A stretch of DNA of 64,000 nt from Gammaproteobacteria bacterium. GTDB lineage: Bacteria > Pseudomonadota > Gammaproteobacteria > HK1. The notes under the pieces are model-generated. The model was not told the DNA's origin. It was given only the letters and a program-made list of their open reading frames with translations, and did no database searches. The translations under genes and the position numbers were made by a program. Position 1 is the stretch's first letter, and the number at the start of each line of letters is the position of its first letter. Where the stretch lies: the NCBI GenBank assembly GCA_022826505.1, contig JAJDUQ010000168.1:90865-154864 (forward strand), written 5' to 3'. Below are positions 7,733-17,421 of the stretch, in pieces.

Positions 7733-10700
7733 TCACTCTCCCTGGCGCAGGGTGCGAATCTCCCCCATCGCAACCGAGAGCATCGTGAAGTCCGTTCGAT
7801 CCGCACCCGCGAGATCGCCGAGGATGTGCCTGCACCGGGCGACCGGGATCCGGTTCTGCTCGAGCCATGCCTCCACCCGGTCGGCCGGGGTCACGTCTCC
7901 CGCGTCGAGCCGTAGCGAGTCCAGGGTCAGCCCGCTCAATTGCGCGTACAGATCGTCGCGCAGCGCGGCGCGCGACAGCGCCTGCCAGCGGTTGTCGCGA
8001 GGCAACGCCGCAATCTGATCGCGCAACCAGTGCAGGTCGAGCGATTCACCGAGCGCGAAGTACACCGACGCAGCCTCTTCGACGGTGATGGCCGCACCCG
8101 ACGCCACCTCGACCACGTCCAGCGCGGAGAGCAGTTCGTTGCCGCTCGCGACCTCCAGCGCAAGGTCCTCGGGAACGCCACGCCCGACGAGCCGATCCCT
8201 CGCGGCGTCGAGCGCGGTACGGCTCGAATCGGCCACGAAATCCCTCAGTTGACGGCGAAGCGCAGTCACTCCGCTTCCGAAGTGCCCGATGTCGCGGGCG
8301 ATGTCGAGAGGACGCGGGCGGTTCCTGAGCAGCCACCGCGCGCCCCGCTCGACGAGCTTGCGCGTCTCCAGCAGCATCGTGATCTGGACGTCCGCCGCCA
8401 CCGCGTTGTCCAGCACCTCGATTGCTTCCCACGTCCCGCGCATGCCGTACACCTCGCGCGCCACGAGGTAAGCGCGGGCGATGTCCGCGTCGTCCGCGCC
8501 GGTCTCCTCGCGCAGCCGGAAGGCAAACGTCATCCCGCATCGGTTGACCATCTCGTTCGCGACCACGGTACTGACGATCTCGCGGGCGAGCCGATGGGCC
8601 GGCATCAGAGCGGAGCACTGTTCGCGCAGCGCGGACGGAAAGTACGCACGCAGCTCGTTGACCACGAACGGCTCGTCCGGCAACGTGGAGGCCAGCAGGC
8701 GCTCGAACAGGCGAATCTTCACGTACGCGATCAGCACGGACAGCTCCGGCGCATGGAGCCCTCCACCGGCCGCGAGCCGTTCGGCAATCTCCTCCGCCCC
8801 CGGCAGGAACTCGATCTCGCGGTCGAGGTCCCCGTCGCGCTCCAGCCGGCGGATGAGCCTGGAATGCACCTCCAGCAGGGATGTCGACTGGGTCGCGGCC
8901 AGGCTCAGCGCCTGGGTCTGCAGATAGTTGTCGCGCAGGACCAGCTCCGATACCTCGTCGGTCATCTCCTCCAGGAGACGGTTGCGCTGCTTCTCGGTCA
9001 TGTCGCCGCCCGACACCACCTCGTTCAGCAACACCTTGATGTTCACCTCGTGGTCCGAACAGTCCACCCCGCCGGAGTTGTCGATGGCGTCGGTGTTCAC
9101 CCGTCCGCCGTTGGCCGCGAACTCGATCCGCCCGAGCTGGGTGAGACCGAGGTTTCCTCCTTCGCCGACGATTCGGCACCGCAGCTCATCCCCGTTGACC
9201 CGCACGATGTCGTTGGCCCGATCGCCGACGTCGGAGTGCGACTCGCGCCGCGACTTGACGTAGGTGCCGATGCCGCCATTCCAGAGCAGGTCGACGGGAG
9301 CCTTGAGCATCGCCGCGATCAGCTCGCTGGGAGTGAGCGATTGCGTGTCGATGCCGAGCGCTTCGCGTGCCTCCGGGCTCAGGGATATCGACTTGGCGCT
9401 CCGCGGGAAAACCCCGCCGCCCGGGGACATCACCGAGCGGTCGAAGTCGTCCCAGGTCGAACGCGGGAGCGCGAAGAGCCGCTCGCGCTCCGCGAACGTC
9501 GACTCGGGGTCCGGGCTCGGGTCGATGAACACGTGCATGTGGTTGAACGCGCCCACCAGACGGAGGTGCCGGGAGCACAGCATCCCGTTCCCGAACACGT
9601 CGCCGCCCATGTCGCCGATGCCGACGGCAGTGAAATCGGTGCTCTGGCAGTCGATGCCGATCTCGCGGAAGTGGCGCTTGACCGACTCCCACCCCCCGCG
9701 TGCGGTAATTCCCATGCCCTTGTGGTCGTAGCCCTGGGAGCCGCCGGAGGCGAACGCGTCGCCGAGCCAGAAGCCGTACTCGAGGGCGAGCGCGTTCGCG
9801 ATGTCGGAAAACGTCGCGGTTCCCTTGTCCGCCGCGACCACCAGGTACGGGTCATCCCCGTCGTGGCGCACCACCCGCTCGGGCGGGACGACCTGCGCTG
9901 CGGCCAGGTTGTCGGTCACATCGAGGAGCCCGCGGATGAATATGCGGTAGCAGGCGATTCCCTCCTCCTGGATCGTGTCCCGCGCGCCATCGACCGGCAG
10001 TCTCTTCGGAACGAAGCCGCCCTTGGAGCCGACAGGCACGATGACCGCGTTCTTGACCTGCTGGGCCTTGGCGAGGCCCAGCACCTCGGTGCGGAAGTCC
10101 TCGCGCCGGTCCGACCAGCGAATGCCGCCTCGGGCGACCGCACCGCTGCGCAGGTGCACGCCCTCCACGCGCGGCGAGTAGACGAATATCTCGTACTTCG
10201 GCCGCGGTTCGGGCAGCTCGGGGATCCGGTGCGGGTCGAGCTTGAACGAAACGTACGGCTTCGGTGAGCCGTCGGAGCTGCACTGGTAGTAGTTCGTGCG
10301 CAAGGTGGCACGAATGACGCCGATGTAGCTGCGCAGGATCCGGTCCTCGTCGAGGTTCGCCACCTCGTCCAGCGCCGCCTCGATCCGGGTCATGACCTCC
10401 AGCGACGCGTCGAGCTGCTCCATGGCCGCACCCTTCGCGTCCTGCGGGCTCGGGGGTTCTCGCTGCCGATCGGGGTCGAGACGGACCTGGAACAACTCCA
10501 CCAGCATCGAGGCGATACGGGGGTTCGCGGCGAGCGCGTCCTGCATGTAGGTCTCGCTGAACGTCACTCCGGCCTGACGCAGGTACTTGCAATACGCGCG
10601 CAGTATGACGATCTCGCGCCACCTGATACCGGCTCTCAGCACCAGTCGGTTGAAGCCGTCGTTCTCGACCTCCCCGGACCATATGCGGGCGAACGCTTCG

Positions 10701-12637
10701 CGAAACGTCTCGTCGATTCGGTCCGGATCGAAGTCCGGGCCCTCACCGTGGAGCATTCCGAAGTCGTGCAGCCACACCCTTGGGGCGCCGGCGCGCTTGA
10801 TCTTGCTCGGATGCTCGTCCTCGACCTTCAGGCCCATGTTCTCCAGCATGGGCAGCGCGTCGGAGAGCACCACCGGGCGCCGGCCGAGCTTGAACAGCTT
10901 GAATCGCAGCCTCCCCTCCTCCGCCTCGAGCGGGCGGTAGAGGCTCATCTCGATGCCGCTCTCCTCGATGCGCTCCATCTTCTCGACGTCGAGCACGGCA
11001 ACCCGCGCGGAGTAGGCCTCGCGGTAGTCGGCCCGGAACGCGCCACCGTAGCGCTGGAACAGACGCGTACCTTGCTCCTCGCCGAAGGAATCGAGCAGGG
11101 CGTCGTGCAGGTCGTCGGTCCAGGTGCGGCTCAGCATGCGCATCCGCCGCTCCAGGTCCGCGATGTCGTAGCTCTGCGTGCGCTCCGCATCGACGTGGAT
11201 GACGAAGTAGAGGCGGGCCAGTACCGACTCCGACAGCCGTACCGTGAACTCGGTGTCGGCTCCACCGAATGCGTCTTCGAGAATTTCCTGGATCACGAGT
11301 CGGCTCTGGGTGGTGAACCGCTCCCGGGGCACGAACGCGATGCACGAGTAGAAGCGCCCGAACCGGTCCGCGTGCACGAACAACCGGAGCCGCTGCCGCT
11401 CCTGGAGGTGCAGGATCCCCATCGACGTCTCGAACAGCTCGTCGGCGGAGATCTGGAAGAGCAGCTCGCGGGGAAAGGTGTCGACGATGTTCTGAAGCGC
11501 CTTGGCGGCATGGCTGTTGCGGGGATAGCCGGCGCGGTCGAGCACCTCGGCCGCCTTGCGGCGCAACAGGGGGATGTCGCGCGGCACGCGGTTGTAGGCG
11601 GCGGAGGTGTACAGGCCCAGGAACCGCCGAACCGCGCAGACCCTGCCGTCGGCGTCGAACTGCCTGACCCCGATGTAGTCGAGATGGCTCGGGCGGTGCA
11701 CGGTGGACCGGATGTCCGCGCGGGTGAGGACGAGCAGCTCCGGCTCCTGTGGGTCGCGCCGCCGGCGCGGCGGCGGCAGGTTCGCGAACGCTTCGCGGGC
11801 TCGTCCGCCCTCGTCGCGCAGCAGTCCGAGCCCCGTACCCGGCTCGGCCACGAATTGTTCACGACTTCGGGGCTCACCACTTCGGGGCTCACGACCGCCG
11901 GTCTTCTCGACTCGAAATTCGCTGAAACCGAGAAGCGTGAAGTGGTTGTTCTCGATCCACTCGAGAAAGGCGCAGGTCTCCTCCAGTTCTTCGCGATTCA
12001 CGGCCGGCGGTGTCGAACGGAGGTCCGCGATGCACCGGCGCAGTTGCTCGCGCATGTCCTGCCAGTCCTCGACCGCGGCCCGGACGTCGTCGAGCGCCGA
12101 GCGCACCTCCGCCGCTATTTCATCGAGCACATCCTGTTCGGTCTGGCGATCGGCCTCGATGTGGATCACCGCCTCGACGATGGAGCCCTCGCGGTCGTCG
12201 TCCACGGACGCGAGCGCGTCGATGCGGCCGCCCTCCCCGCGGCAGAAACGCATGACGGGGTGGATCACGAGATGGCTCGTGTACCCGCGGCGGTTCAGGA
12301 CCATGCGCACCGAGTCGATCAGGAACGGCATGTCGTCGGTGACGATTTCGACGATGGTGTGGGTCGACTGCCAGCCGTGCTGCTCGACCTGAGGGTTGTA
12401 GACCCGGATCTTCGGTGTCCCCGGCGTACGACGCCGAGCCAGGTTCAGGTGCGCCGCCGCAGCGCCGTAGAGGTCGTCGGTCTTTCGCTCGGCAAGGTCG
12501 CCGGGCGAGACCCCCGCGTAGTACTCGGTGACGAAGGCCAGGACGAGATCCAGCTCATCGGGGCTCACGCGCTCGCGCGCAAGCGCGGCGACTTCGTCCA
12601 TCAGCTCGTTTGGCGGGGTTGTCGGCTGGGTCGTCAT
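7733..12637 (-). CDS. gdhB: NAD-dependent glutamate dehydrogenase, giant (GDH-180) type
   Basis: This 1634-residue enzyme belongs to the large NAD-specific glutamate dehydrogenase class, which converts glutamate to 2-oxoglutarate and ammonium in catabolism. The N-terminal ~700 residues are the ACT-like regulatory region of this class (for example THTIVEIVTDDMPFLIDSVRM). The catalytic core lies roughly at residues 790-1250 and contains GGIRWSDRREDFRTEVLGL followed by the lysine-rich VPVGSKGGF region. The C-terminal segment is helical. It faces the PhoH gene convergently across a 202-base gap with no obvious terminator. The upstream gap (12638-13182) may carry its promoter: a TATACT box reads on this strand at 12861-12866, but no convincing -35 is seen. 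Confidence 0.97.
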   Translation of the reverse strand: MTTQPTTPPNELMDEVAALARERVSPDELDLVLAFVTEYYAGVSPGDLAERKTDDLYGAAAAHLNLARRRTPGTPKIRVYNPQVEQHGWQSTHTIVEIVTDDMPFLIDSVRMVLNRRGYTSHLVIHPVMRFCRGEGGRIDALASVDDDREGSIVEAVIHIEADRQTEQDVLDEIAAEVRSALDDVRAAVEDWQDMREQLRRCIADLRSTPPAVNREELEETCAFLEWIENNHFTLLGFSEFRVEKTGGREPRSGEPRSREQFVAEPGTGLGLLRDEGGRAREAFANLPPPRRRRDPQEPELLVLTRADIRSTVHRPSHLDYIGVRQFDADGRVCAVRRFLGLYTSAAYNRVPRDIPLLRRKAAEVLDRAGYPRNSHAAKALQNIVDTFPRELLFQISADELFETSMGILHLQERQRLRLFVHADRFGRFYSCIAFVPRERFTTQSRLVIQEILEDAFGGADTEFTVRLSESVLARLYFVIHVDAERTQSYDIADLERRMRMLSRTWTDDLHDALLDSFGEEQGTRLFQRYGGAFRADYREAYSARVAVLDVEKMERIEESGIEMSLYRPLEAEEGRLRFKLFKLGRRPVVLSDALPMLENMGLKVEDEHPSKIKRAGAPRVWLHDFGMLHGEGPDFDPDRIDETFREAFARIWSGEVENDGFNRLVLRAGIRWREIVILRAYCKYLRQAGVTFSETYMQDALAANPRIASMLVELFQVRLDPDRQREPPSPQDAKGAAMEQLDASLEVMTRIEAALDEVANLDEDRILRSYIGVIRATLRTNYYQCSSDGSPKPYVSFKLDPHRIPELPEPRPKYEIFVYSPRVEGVHLRSGAVARGGIRWSDRREDFRTEVLGLAKAQQVKNAVIVPVGSKGGFVPKRLPVDGARDTIQEEGIACYRIFIRGLLDVTDNLAAAQVVPPERVVRHDGDDPYLVVAADKGTATFSDIANALALEYGFWLGDAFASGGSQGYDHKGMGITARGGWESVKRHFREIGIDCQSTDFTAVGIGDMGGDVFGNGMLCSRHLRLVGAFNHMHVFIDPSPDPESTFAERERLFALPRSTWDDFDRSVMSPGGGVFPRSAKSISLSPEAREALGIDTQSLTPSELIAAMLKAPVDLLWNGGIGTYVKSRRESHSDVGDRANDIVRVNGDELRCRIVGEGGNLGLTQLGRIEFAANGGRVNTDAIDNSGGVDCSDHEVNIKVLLNEVVSGGDMTEKQRNRLLEEMTDEVSELVLRDNYLQTQALSLAATQSTSLLEVHSRLIRRLERDGDLDREIEFLPGAEEIAERLAAGGGLHAPELSVLIAYVKIRLFERLLASTLPDEPFVVNELRAYFPSALREQCSALMPAHRLAREIVSTVVANEMVNRCGMTFAFRLREETGADDADIARAYLVAREVYGMRGTWEAIEVLDNAVAADVQITMLLETRKLVERGARWLLRNRPRPLDIARDIGHFGSGVTALRRQLRDFVADSSRTALDAARDRLVGRGVPEDLALEVASGNELLSALDVVEVASGAAITVEEAASVYFALGESLDLHWLRDQIAALPRDNRWQALSRAALRDDLYAQLSGLTLDSLRLDAGDVTPADRVEAWLEQNRIPVARCRHILGDLAGADRTDFTMLSVAMGEIRTLRQGE

Positions 12638-13182
12638 CGGAGATCGCTCCTCGTGTCATCGTGATGCCGTCGCGTCGATTCGCCTCGTACGCCCCGAACC
12701 GCATCGGAGCCCCCGCCGCCCATCGACCGATGGTGGTTGCGGCTCATGCCTCCGCGGCTGTGGTCGGCGCGGATCGTCAGCACGACTCAGGGCGCCTCGT
12801 GCCCTCGCGGGGGCCGTCGCGCTTCCGCACACGAGCTCACGCCAGGCACGTCGGACTCCAGTATAGACCCGTTCCCGTCATCCTCCGGAACTCTGGAACT
12901 CGATCGCTGTCCGGGAGCTTGACGGCACGGGCCCGGACGATGCTCGGGAGACCGGCCTGCGAGGGCGGAGCGTCCCGGAAAGCTGAGGTCCGCCGCGTGC
13001 GATCGAGGTTGTTCCGGACGATGGGTCCCGAACCTCACGACCAGCGGGATCGCGGCCGACGGGTATCGAGCCCGGAGCCTGCACACATGGAGACCGAGGA
13101 CCCGGTTCCGGGAGTTCCAATCGATGGATTCCGGATCGATTTCAGAGTTAGGATGGCCACCCGTTGCACGGAGCGGACGGCG
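12638..13182. other. Intergenic stretch between gdhB and small protein A1
   Basis: I see no convincing gene in these 545 bases. Short open frames exist on both strands but resemble no family and lack ribosome sites. The stretch must hold the gdhB promoter (minus strand) and probably that of A1 (plus strand). The 30 bases before A1 resemble those before its relative A2 at 18578, including a TTAGGATGG/TTACGATGA box, which suggests a shared promoter or leader. Confidence 0.4.
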
Positions 13183-13788
13183 TTGAAGATTGAACATCTC
13201 AGCTTGATGGCCACGGTCGTCATCGCATTCGCGGCCCTCGCCGCCCTGGTTTTCACGGGACAGGCAGGAATCCGGGAGGATCTACGAATATCCCTCGCCA
13301 CCTTGCACGCGGGACAGGACGAACTGCGCAGGGACATCAAGGCGGTGGAGACCGAACTGCGCAAGGACATGCGAGCCGGGCGGGCCGAGTTGCGCAAGGA
13401 TCTTCGGTCGGTGGAGGCCGAGTTGCGGGCCGGACAGGCCGAGATTCGAAAGGAGATGCAGGCGATTCAGGCCGAGTTGCGCCGGGAAATGAAAGCCGGG
13501 CAGGCCGAACTGCACGCGGACTTCCGGGTGGTGGAGGCCGAGCTGCGGGCGGGCCAGGTAGGAATCCGGAAAGACCTGAAAGCGGTGGAAGTCCGGCTGG
13601 CGGTGGTCGAACAGCGCACGGCCGGGCTGTCGGGCGAAACGGGCGCGTCCGCGGCCGAACCGGCTCCGGCCGCCTCGCCCGAGGAACGGCACCATTCTTC
13701 GGCCCGCGCCGCGCTCGTGCTGGCAAGGGCGGTGACCGCACCGTTCGGCGCCACGGCCTCGATGGCCGCGGGCGGTCCCATTCACTAG
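13183..13788 (+). CDS. Small membrane-anchored coiled-coil protein, family A copy 1
   Basis: I do not recognise a named family. The 201-residue product starts with KIEHL, then one membrane helix (about residues 8-26, LMATVVIAFAALAALVF) and the linker TGQAGIREDL. Residues ~40-130 are a long amphipathic coil of 11-residue units such as RKDMRAGRAEL, RKDLRSVEAEL, RKEMQAIQAEL and RREMKAGQAEL, broken by 7-residue units (RAGQAEI). A motif VRLAVVEQRT ends the coil and an Ala/Pro-rich tail follows. The TTG start was chosen because relative A2 (18210-18578) begins at the same point with a good ribosome site; GGAG lies 9 bases upstream here. An ATG at 13153 is the alternative. Function unknown; a membrane-tethered oligomer or scaffold is a guess. 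Confidence 0.65.
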   Translation: MKIEHLSLMATVVIAFAALAALVFTGQAGIREDLRISLATLHAGQDELRRDIKAVETELRKDMRAGRAELRKDLRSVEAELRAGQAEIRKEMQAIQAELRREMKAGQAELHADFRVVEAELRAGQVGIRKDLKAVEVRLAVVEQRTAGLSGETGASAAEPAPAASPEERHHSSARAALVLARAVTAPFGATASMAAGGPIH

Positions 13789-13834
13789 CCACCGGCATTC
13801 GCCGGCCGGCATCGAGTACCCGCCGAATCCCGGC

Positions 13835-15667
13835 ATGGGCAGACGGCGAAAGGGCGGACCACCGCGCGACCCGGGACGACCCCGCACCGACCCCCGTCTC
13901 GATCGGTGGCTGAGAGGCGCCTTCGACGCACATGGCGCCGGGAACCTGCGCGAGGCGGAGAAGCTCGCCCGTCGGGTGCTCGACGCGATCCCCGATCAGC
14001 CCGATGCGCTGCACCTGCTCGCCACCGTGGCGCGCGAGAGCGGCCGCACCGACCTCGCCGTCGACCTGTACCGCCGCCTGCTCCGGCGCCATCCGGCCAC
14101 CCCGATCGCCCACAACAGCCTCGGCAACCTGCTCCAGGAGCGGGACCGGTGGCAGGAGGCGACCGCCTGCTACGAGGCCGCCCTCGCCCACGACCCCCGC
14201 TACGCCAACGCGTACTTCAACCTCGGACGCGCGTTGCTGCACGTGAACGATCTGGTCCGCGCTGAACATGCCCTCCGACAGGCGGCCGCGCTCGCACCGA
14301 ACGATGCGCAGGTCCGCTCGAGACTCGCCCGCGCCCTGGCCGAGCTGGGCAGGCAGGACGAAGCGATGGCGGAGACCCGCCGATCGATCGAGCTCGAGCC
14401 CGACTCCGCCGAGATTCACAACGACGCCGGCGTGGTCCATTCCACCGCCGGCGACTTCGACACCGCACGCGAGCACTATCGTACGGCGCTGGTGCTTGAT
14501 GCGGGTTTCGCCAAGGCCGCGCTCAACCTGGCGAAATCGAAGCGGTTCACCACCGAGCACGACGAAGACGAGGACCGCATCCGTACCGCGGCCGAGCGCG
14601 GTGCCGCGGACCAGGGCACACAGCGCGATCTGAACCTCGCGCTCGGCAAGGTCCACGACGACCGGGGAGAACATGAGCGCGCATTCGCACACTACGAGCG
14701 TGCCAACCGCCCGTTCGGCGAAGCCGCCGCCAGGCAGGTCGACGAATCGCTGGCGTTGATGGATCGGATGCGCGCCGTCTTCGACGCGGACTGGTTCGCG
14801 GCCCGCCCGTCCGCGGCCGATGCCGATCCGACGCCGGTGTTCGTCGTCGGCATGCCACGCTCGGGCACGACGCTGGTCGAGCAGTGCCTGGCCGCGCATC
14901 CCGCGGTGCACGGAGCGGGCGAGTTGAGTGCGATTCTCCGGCTGGCTTCCGAGGCCGCCGCGCGCGCAGGCGCACGGCCGGATCCGTTACGCACCGGGGT
15001 GATGTCGATGAAGTCGTCCAGCCACCCCGGCACCGAGGCGTCCTACCCCGAGTGCGTCCGGGCGCTTCCCGCCGCACAGCTCGCGACACTGGGCGAACGC
15101 TATGTCGACCACCTGCGCACCCTCGCCCCGGAAGCGGCACGGATCACGGACAAGCTCCCGGGCAACTACCTGCACCTCGGGTTCATCGCCACCATCCTTC
15201 CCGGCGCGAGGATCGTCCATTGCCGGCGCGACCCGCTCGACAACGGTGTCTCGCTCTACTTCACCGACTTCATGGTCGGCCACGAGTACTCGAACGATCT
15301 GCAAGCCATCGGGCGCCAGATTCGCGGGATGCGAAGACTGATGGCACATTGGGAGTCGGTGCTGGACAACCGGCTCCTGACCCTGGACTACGAGGCGCTG
15401 GTCGCCGATCCGGAGCCGCTGGCGCGCGCGATGATCGCGCACGTCGGTCTGGAATGGGACGACGCCTGCCTGCGCCCCCACGAGGTCGCTCGGACCGTAC
15501 GCACCGCGAGTGCGTGGCAGGTCCGCCAACCGGTATACCGGCGCTCGGCCGGACGGGCGCAGCGCTACGAGCGGTTTCTGGGTCCGTTGCGCGAGGCTTT
15601 GGGGAGATCGGTCGGCGTCCGCGCCGATGGAGCGAATCAGGAAGCGGGCGACGGCCAAGGAGAATGA
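13835..15667 (+). CDS. TPR-repeat sulfotransferase
   Basis: The 610-residue protein has an N-terminal helical array of tetratricopeptide repeats (about residues 25-245; for example AYFNLGRALLHVNDLVRAEH) and a C-terminal PAPS-dependent sulfotransferase domain (about 330-590). The latter starts with the 5'-phosphosulfate loop VGMPRSGTTLVEQ near residue 339 and contains the 3'-phosphate-binding-like ARIVHCRRDPLD and a TLDYEALVADP motif. Such fusions are common in marine and host-associated bacteria, where they are thought to sulfate surface or secreted molecules. The substrate cannot be told from sequence. The gene begins 46 bases after family A copy 1 and is followed by family B copy 1. No signal peptide is visible. 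Confidence 0.88.
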   Translation: MGRRRKGGPPRDPGRPRTDPRLDRWLRGAFDAHGAGNLREAEKLARRVLDAIPDQPDALHLLATVARESGRTDLAVDLYRRLLRRHPATPIAHNSLGNLLQERDRWQEATACYEAALAHDPRYANAYFNLGRALLHVNDLVRAEHALRQAAALAPNDAQVRSRLARALAELGRQDEAMAETRRSIELEPDSAEIHNDAGVVHSTAGDFDTAREHYRTALVLDAGFAKAALNLAKSKRFTTEHDEDEDRIRTAAERGAADQGTQRDLNLALGKVHDDRGEHERAFAHYERANRPFGEAAARQVDESLALMDRMRAVFDADWFAARPSAADADPTPVFVVGMPRSGTTLVEQCLAAHPAVHGAGELSAILRLASEAAARAGARPDPLRTGVMSMKSSSHPGTEASYPECVRALPAAQLATLGERYVDHLRTLAPEAARITDKLPGNYLHLGFIATILPGARIVHCRRDPLDNGVSLYFTDFMVGHEYSNDLQAIGRQIRGMRRLMAHWESVLDNRLLTLDYEALVADPEPLARAMIAHVGLEWDDACLRPHEVARTVRTASAWQVRQPVYRRSAGRAQRYERFLGPLREALGRSVGVRADGANQEAGDGQGE

Positions 15668-15715
15668 AGTCGAAACGTGATGGTCTCTGCGAACACGTCC
15701 CCAACAAGACTGCGG

Positions 15716-15822
15716 CCTACGCGAAAGGCGCCCCGATGCGCATGCGTCCGACTTCGCTCCGGCTGATGGTGCGTTAGAATGGACATCGCACAATCGCAAC
15801 GGATCGTCATGGCGCGTCCCCC
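15716..15822 (+). promoter_or_regulatory. Conserved leader/promoter-like element before family B copy 1
   Basis: A block starting CCTACGCGAAAGG, passing through GATGCGCATG and a TTAGAATGG box (15774-15782), and ending with CAATCGCAACGGATCGTC recurs before copies at 22235, 22912 (first half) and 25578 (second half). TTAGAAT resembles a -10 hexamer. Conservation is at the nucleotide level, since the ATG inside AGAATGG is out of frame with this gene. Promoter or transcribed leader function is inferred. Confidence 0.5.
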
Positions 15823-16128
15823 ATGTCCAGGATCAGCCAGGAAACCCTCACCATCATCGGCGCAACCATCGCGCTGGCCGCAGTGATCCTCACCAGTACC
15901 GCCGGTGTACGCGACGATCTGCGGGCCGAGATCCAGGACGTCCGGACCGAGATCCGGGACGTCCGGGTCGAGATCCGGGACGTCCGGGCAGAAGCGCGTG
16001 CCGACCGCGATGCGATGCGCGCCGAACACGAGACGTTCCGGAACCAGATCCTCCGGCTCACCGAGCAGCAGGGTGTCCTGAGCGCCCGCCTCGACCGCAT
16101 CCGTGATCCGTCGGCGACGAACCGATAG
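15823..16128 (+). CDS. Small membrane-anchored coiled-coil protein, family B copy 1
   Basis: The 101-residue protein belongs to a family repeated six times in this window. Its parts are a conserved start M(S/P)RISQETL, one membrane helix (about residues 10-26, IIGATIALAAVILTSTAG), a heptad coil with three near-identical units (RTEIRDV, RVEIRDV, RAEARAD), and a conserved end cap of the form ILRLTEQQGVL. The heptads are encoded by an almost perfect 21-base tandem repeat at about 15925-15990. N-in orientation with the coil in the periplasm or cytoplasm cannot be decided. No ribosome site is obvious. I know no function for this family. Confidence 0.7.
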   Translation: MSRISQETLTIIGATIALAAVILTSTAGVRDDLRAEIQDVRTEIRDVRVEIRDVRAEARADRDAMRAEHETFRNQILRLTEQQGVLSARLDRIRDPSATNR

Positions 16129-16145
16129 GTCGGCGTTCCAAAGAA

Positions 16146-16176
16146 AAAGCCCCTTCCCGAAACGGGAAAGGGCTTT
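16146..16176 (-). terminator. Rho-independent terminator of porin 1
   Basis: The arms AAAGCCCCTTCCCG and CGGGAAAGGGCTTT form a G+C-rich stem with a short loop. Read on the minus strand, the stem is followed by a run of T residues (CTTTTTCTTT). It lies 50 bases after the porin 1 stop codon. A similar hairpin follows porin 2. Confidence 0.85.
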
Positions 16177-16226
16177 CAGTGGTCGATCCGGCCTCGCGCG
16201 CGAGACCTTCAGGACGTGCCGTACCC

Positions 16227-17159
16227 TCAGTTGAACGTCACGCGCATCCCGGCGACCAGGAGGGTGACGTCGTCCACACCGTCCTCCTCGATCATACGGT
16301 AGCCGGCGTAGGCGGTGGCGCCGCCGCCGAGGCTGTGCCCAAGGCCGACGCCCCAGAGAGAGCCCTCGGTGTTGTCGTCCTCGCCGCGCTTGTAGTACAC
16401 CCCGATGCTGCCGTCGCCGTAGCTGTGATCCAGCTTGATGTACTGGTACTCGTGGTTGTCGGCATTCTTGCTCTGACTCCACGCCGCCGCAACGCTCGTC
16501 CCCTGACCGAAGCCGACCCCGATCGAGGCGGTAGTGACGTCGCCCTTGTCGTCGTCCGCGCCGTGCTCGCCGATGTGGCCGACTCGGACGGCATACCCGG
16601 CGTCACCCATGGAGCCCGCGATCGAGAGCTTGGCATCCCAGTAGTCGTCATCGCCGGTTGAGACAGCGAGACTGGCCGGACCGATGGCAGGAGTGTCGTA
16701 CCTCAGCATTTGGATGCGGCTACCGTCGTTGCTGGGGCAGGCCGGGCCGCTGCTGGCGTAGGAGCACCAGTTCGTCGCGCCACCCAGCCAGGACGGACCG
16801 CCCAGGTCGGCATGAGCCATGCCGTCCGTGGCCGCCGAGCCCTGGCCGATGGTCAGCTTGCCCCCGGCCGTGGAGAGGGAGACGTTTGCATGACGCGTCC
16901 GCCAATTGCCAGGTCTTCCGATCTCCAACTGGACCCCGGCAGTCATCCCGCTGTCCAGCTCCTCGCTGCCGGTGAAGCGGAAACGCGTCTCGGACGAGTT
17001 GGCGTCCACATGCTGCAAGTCGCCGTCGTCGTCGCCGCCTCTGTCCACACTGATGATGGCACGGTTGACGTGACCGGAGACCGAGAATTCCACCGCCTGA
17101 GCGGCTAGGGGCAGGGCCAGCGCACTGGACACCGCAGCCGCGATGAGCTTTCTTTCCAT
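16227..17159 (-). CDS. Outer membrane porin, copy 1
   Basis: The 310-residue product starts MERKLIAAAVSSALALPLAAQAV, a signal peptide cleaved after AQA. The mature part begins VEFSVSGHVNRAI and follows the pattern of Gram-negative trimeric general porins (porin_4 class), with alternating beta strands and a C-terminal strand ending in phenylalanine-asparagine (VAGMRVTFN). The penultimate Phe is close to the usual terminal aromatic BAM signal. The start is the ATG shared exactly with porin 2 (20919). The two proteins differ mainly in predicted surface loops. A palindrome at 17221-17242 lies ~62 bases upstream and a terminator follows. Solute specificity is unknown. Confidence 0.9.
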   Translation of the reverse strand: MERKLIAAAVSSALALPLAAQAVEFSVSGHVNRAIISVDRGGDDDGDLQHVDANSSETRFRFTGSEELDSGMTAGVQLEIGRPGNWRTRHANVSLSTAGGKLTIGQGSAATDGMAHADLGGPSWLGGATNWCSYASSGPACPSNDGSRIQMLRYDTPAIGPASLAVSTGDDDYWDAKLSIAGSMGDAGYAVRVGHIGEHGADDDKGDVTTASIGVGFGQGTSVAAAWSQSKNADNHEYQYIKLDHSYGDGSIGVYYKRGEDDNTEGSLWGVGLGHSLGGGATAYAGYRMIEEDGVDDVTLLVAGMRVTFN

Positions 17160-17256
17160 TGGAAATGTTCCCCCAGTTTGATTGCTTTCCACTGAATGAC
17201 TATCTTCCGGACCGGAACCGGAGAGATTTCGCGAAACCTCTCGTGTCAACGAGAAG
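17080..17256 (-). repeat. Inverted repeat, left arm (porin 1 promoter, leader and signal peptide)
   Basis: Bases 17080-17208 are identical, in reverse orientation, to 20870-20998, a stretch of 129 bases. Similarity continues, with a two-base change and a 3-base indel, to 17256 versus 20825. The shared segment spans the porin upstream region, start codon and first ~26 codons. The two arms face away from each other and enclose ~3.6 kb with the methyltransferase, small genes A2 and C1, and the integrase. Confidence 0.9.
17221..17242. promoter_or_regulatory. 22-bp palindrome upstream of porin 1
   Basis: The dyad consists of half-sites GAGAG and CTCTC around TTTCGCGAAA, perfect except for one position per arm. 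The same palindrome is at 20836-20857 before porin 2. Its symmetry and place 60-85 bases before each start suggest a regulator binding site; the regulator is unknown. Confidence 0.5.
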
Positions 17257-17421
17257 CGAGGCGAGTCTGGCAAACGGCAGGACGATTCGCAACGAAGTTC
17301 AACCATTTTGCGACAGAGGCAGCCGATTTGTTGCATGAATGCAACAGGCCGGCCCGCATCCGGCACGATGCAGAGAATTCCGACTTCACGCGGAGCTTCC
17401 GGCGCTCTCGCCGTGCCACAC

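Noticed and set aside
7940..12664. Very long open frames on the plus strand (775 and 638 codons)
   Set aside because: They are antisense to the glutamate dehydrogenase gene, a common effect of high GC; their translations are His/Arg/Glu-rich and resemble no family.
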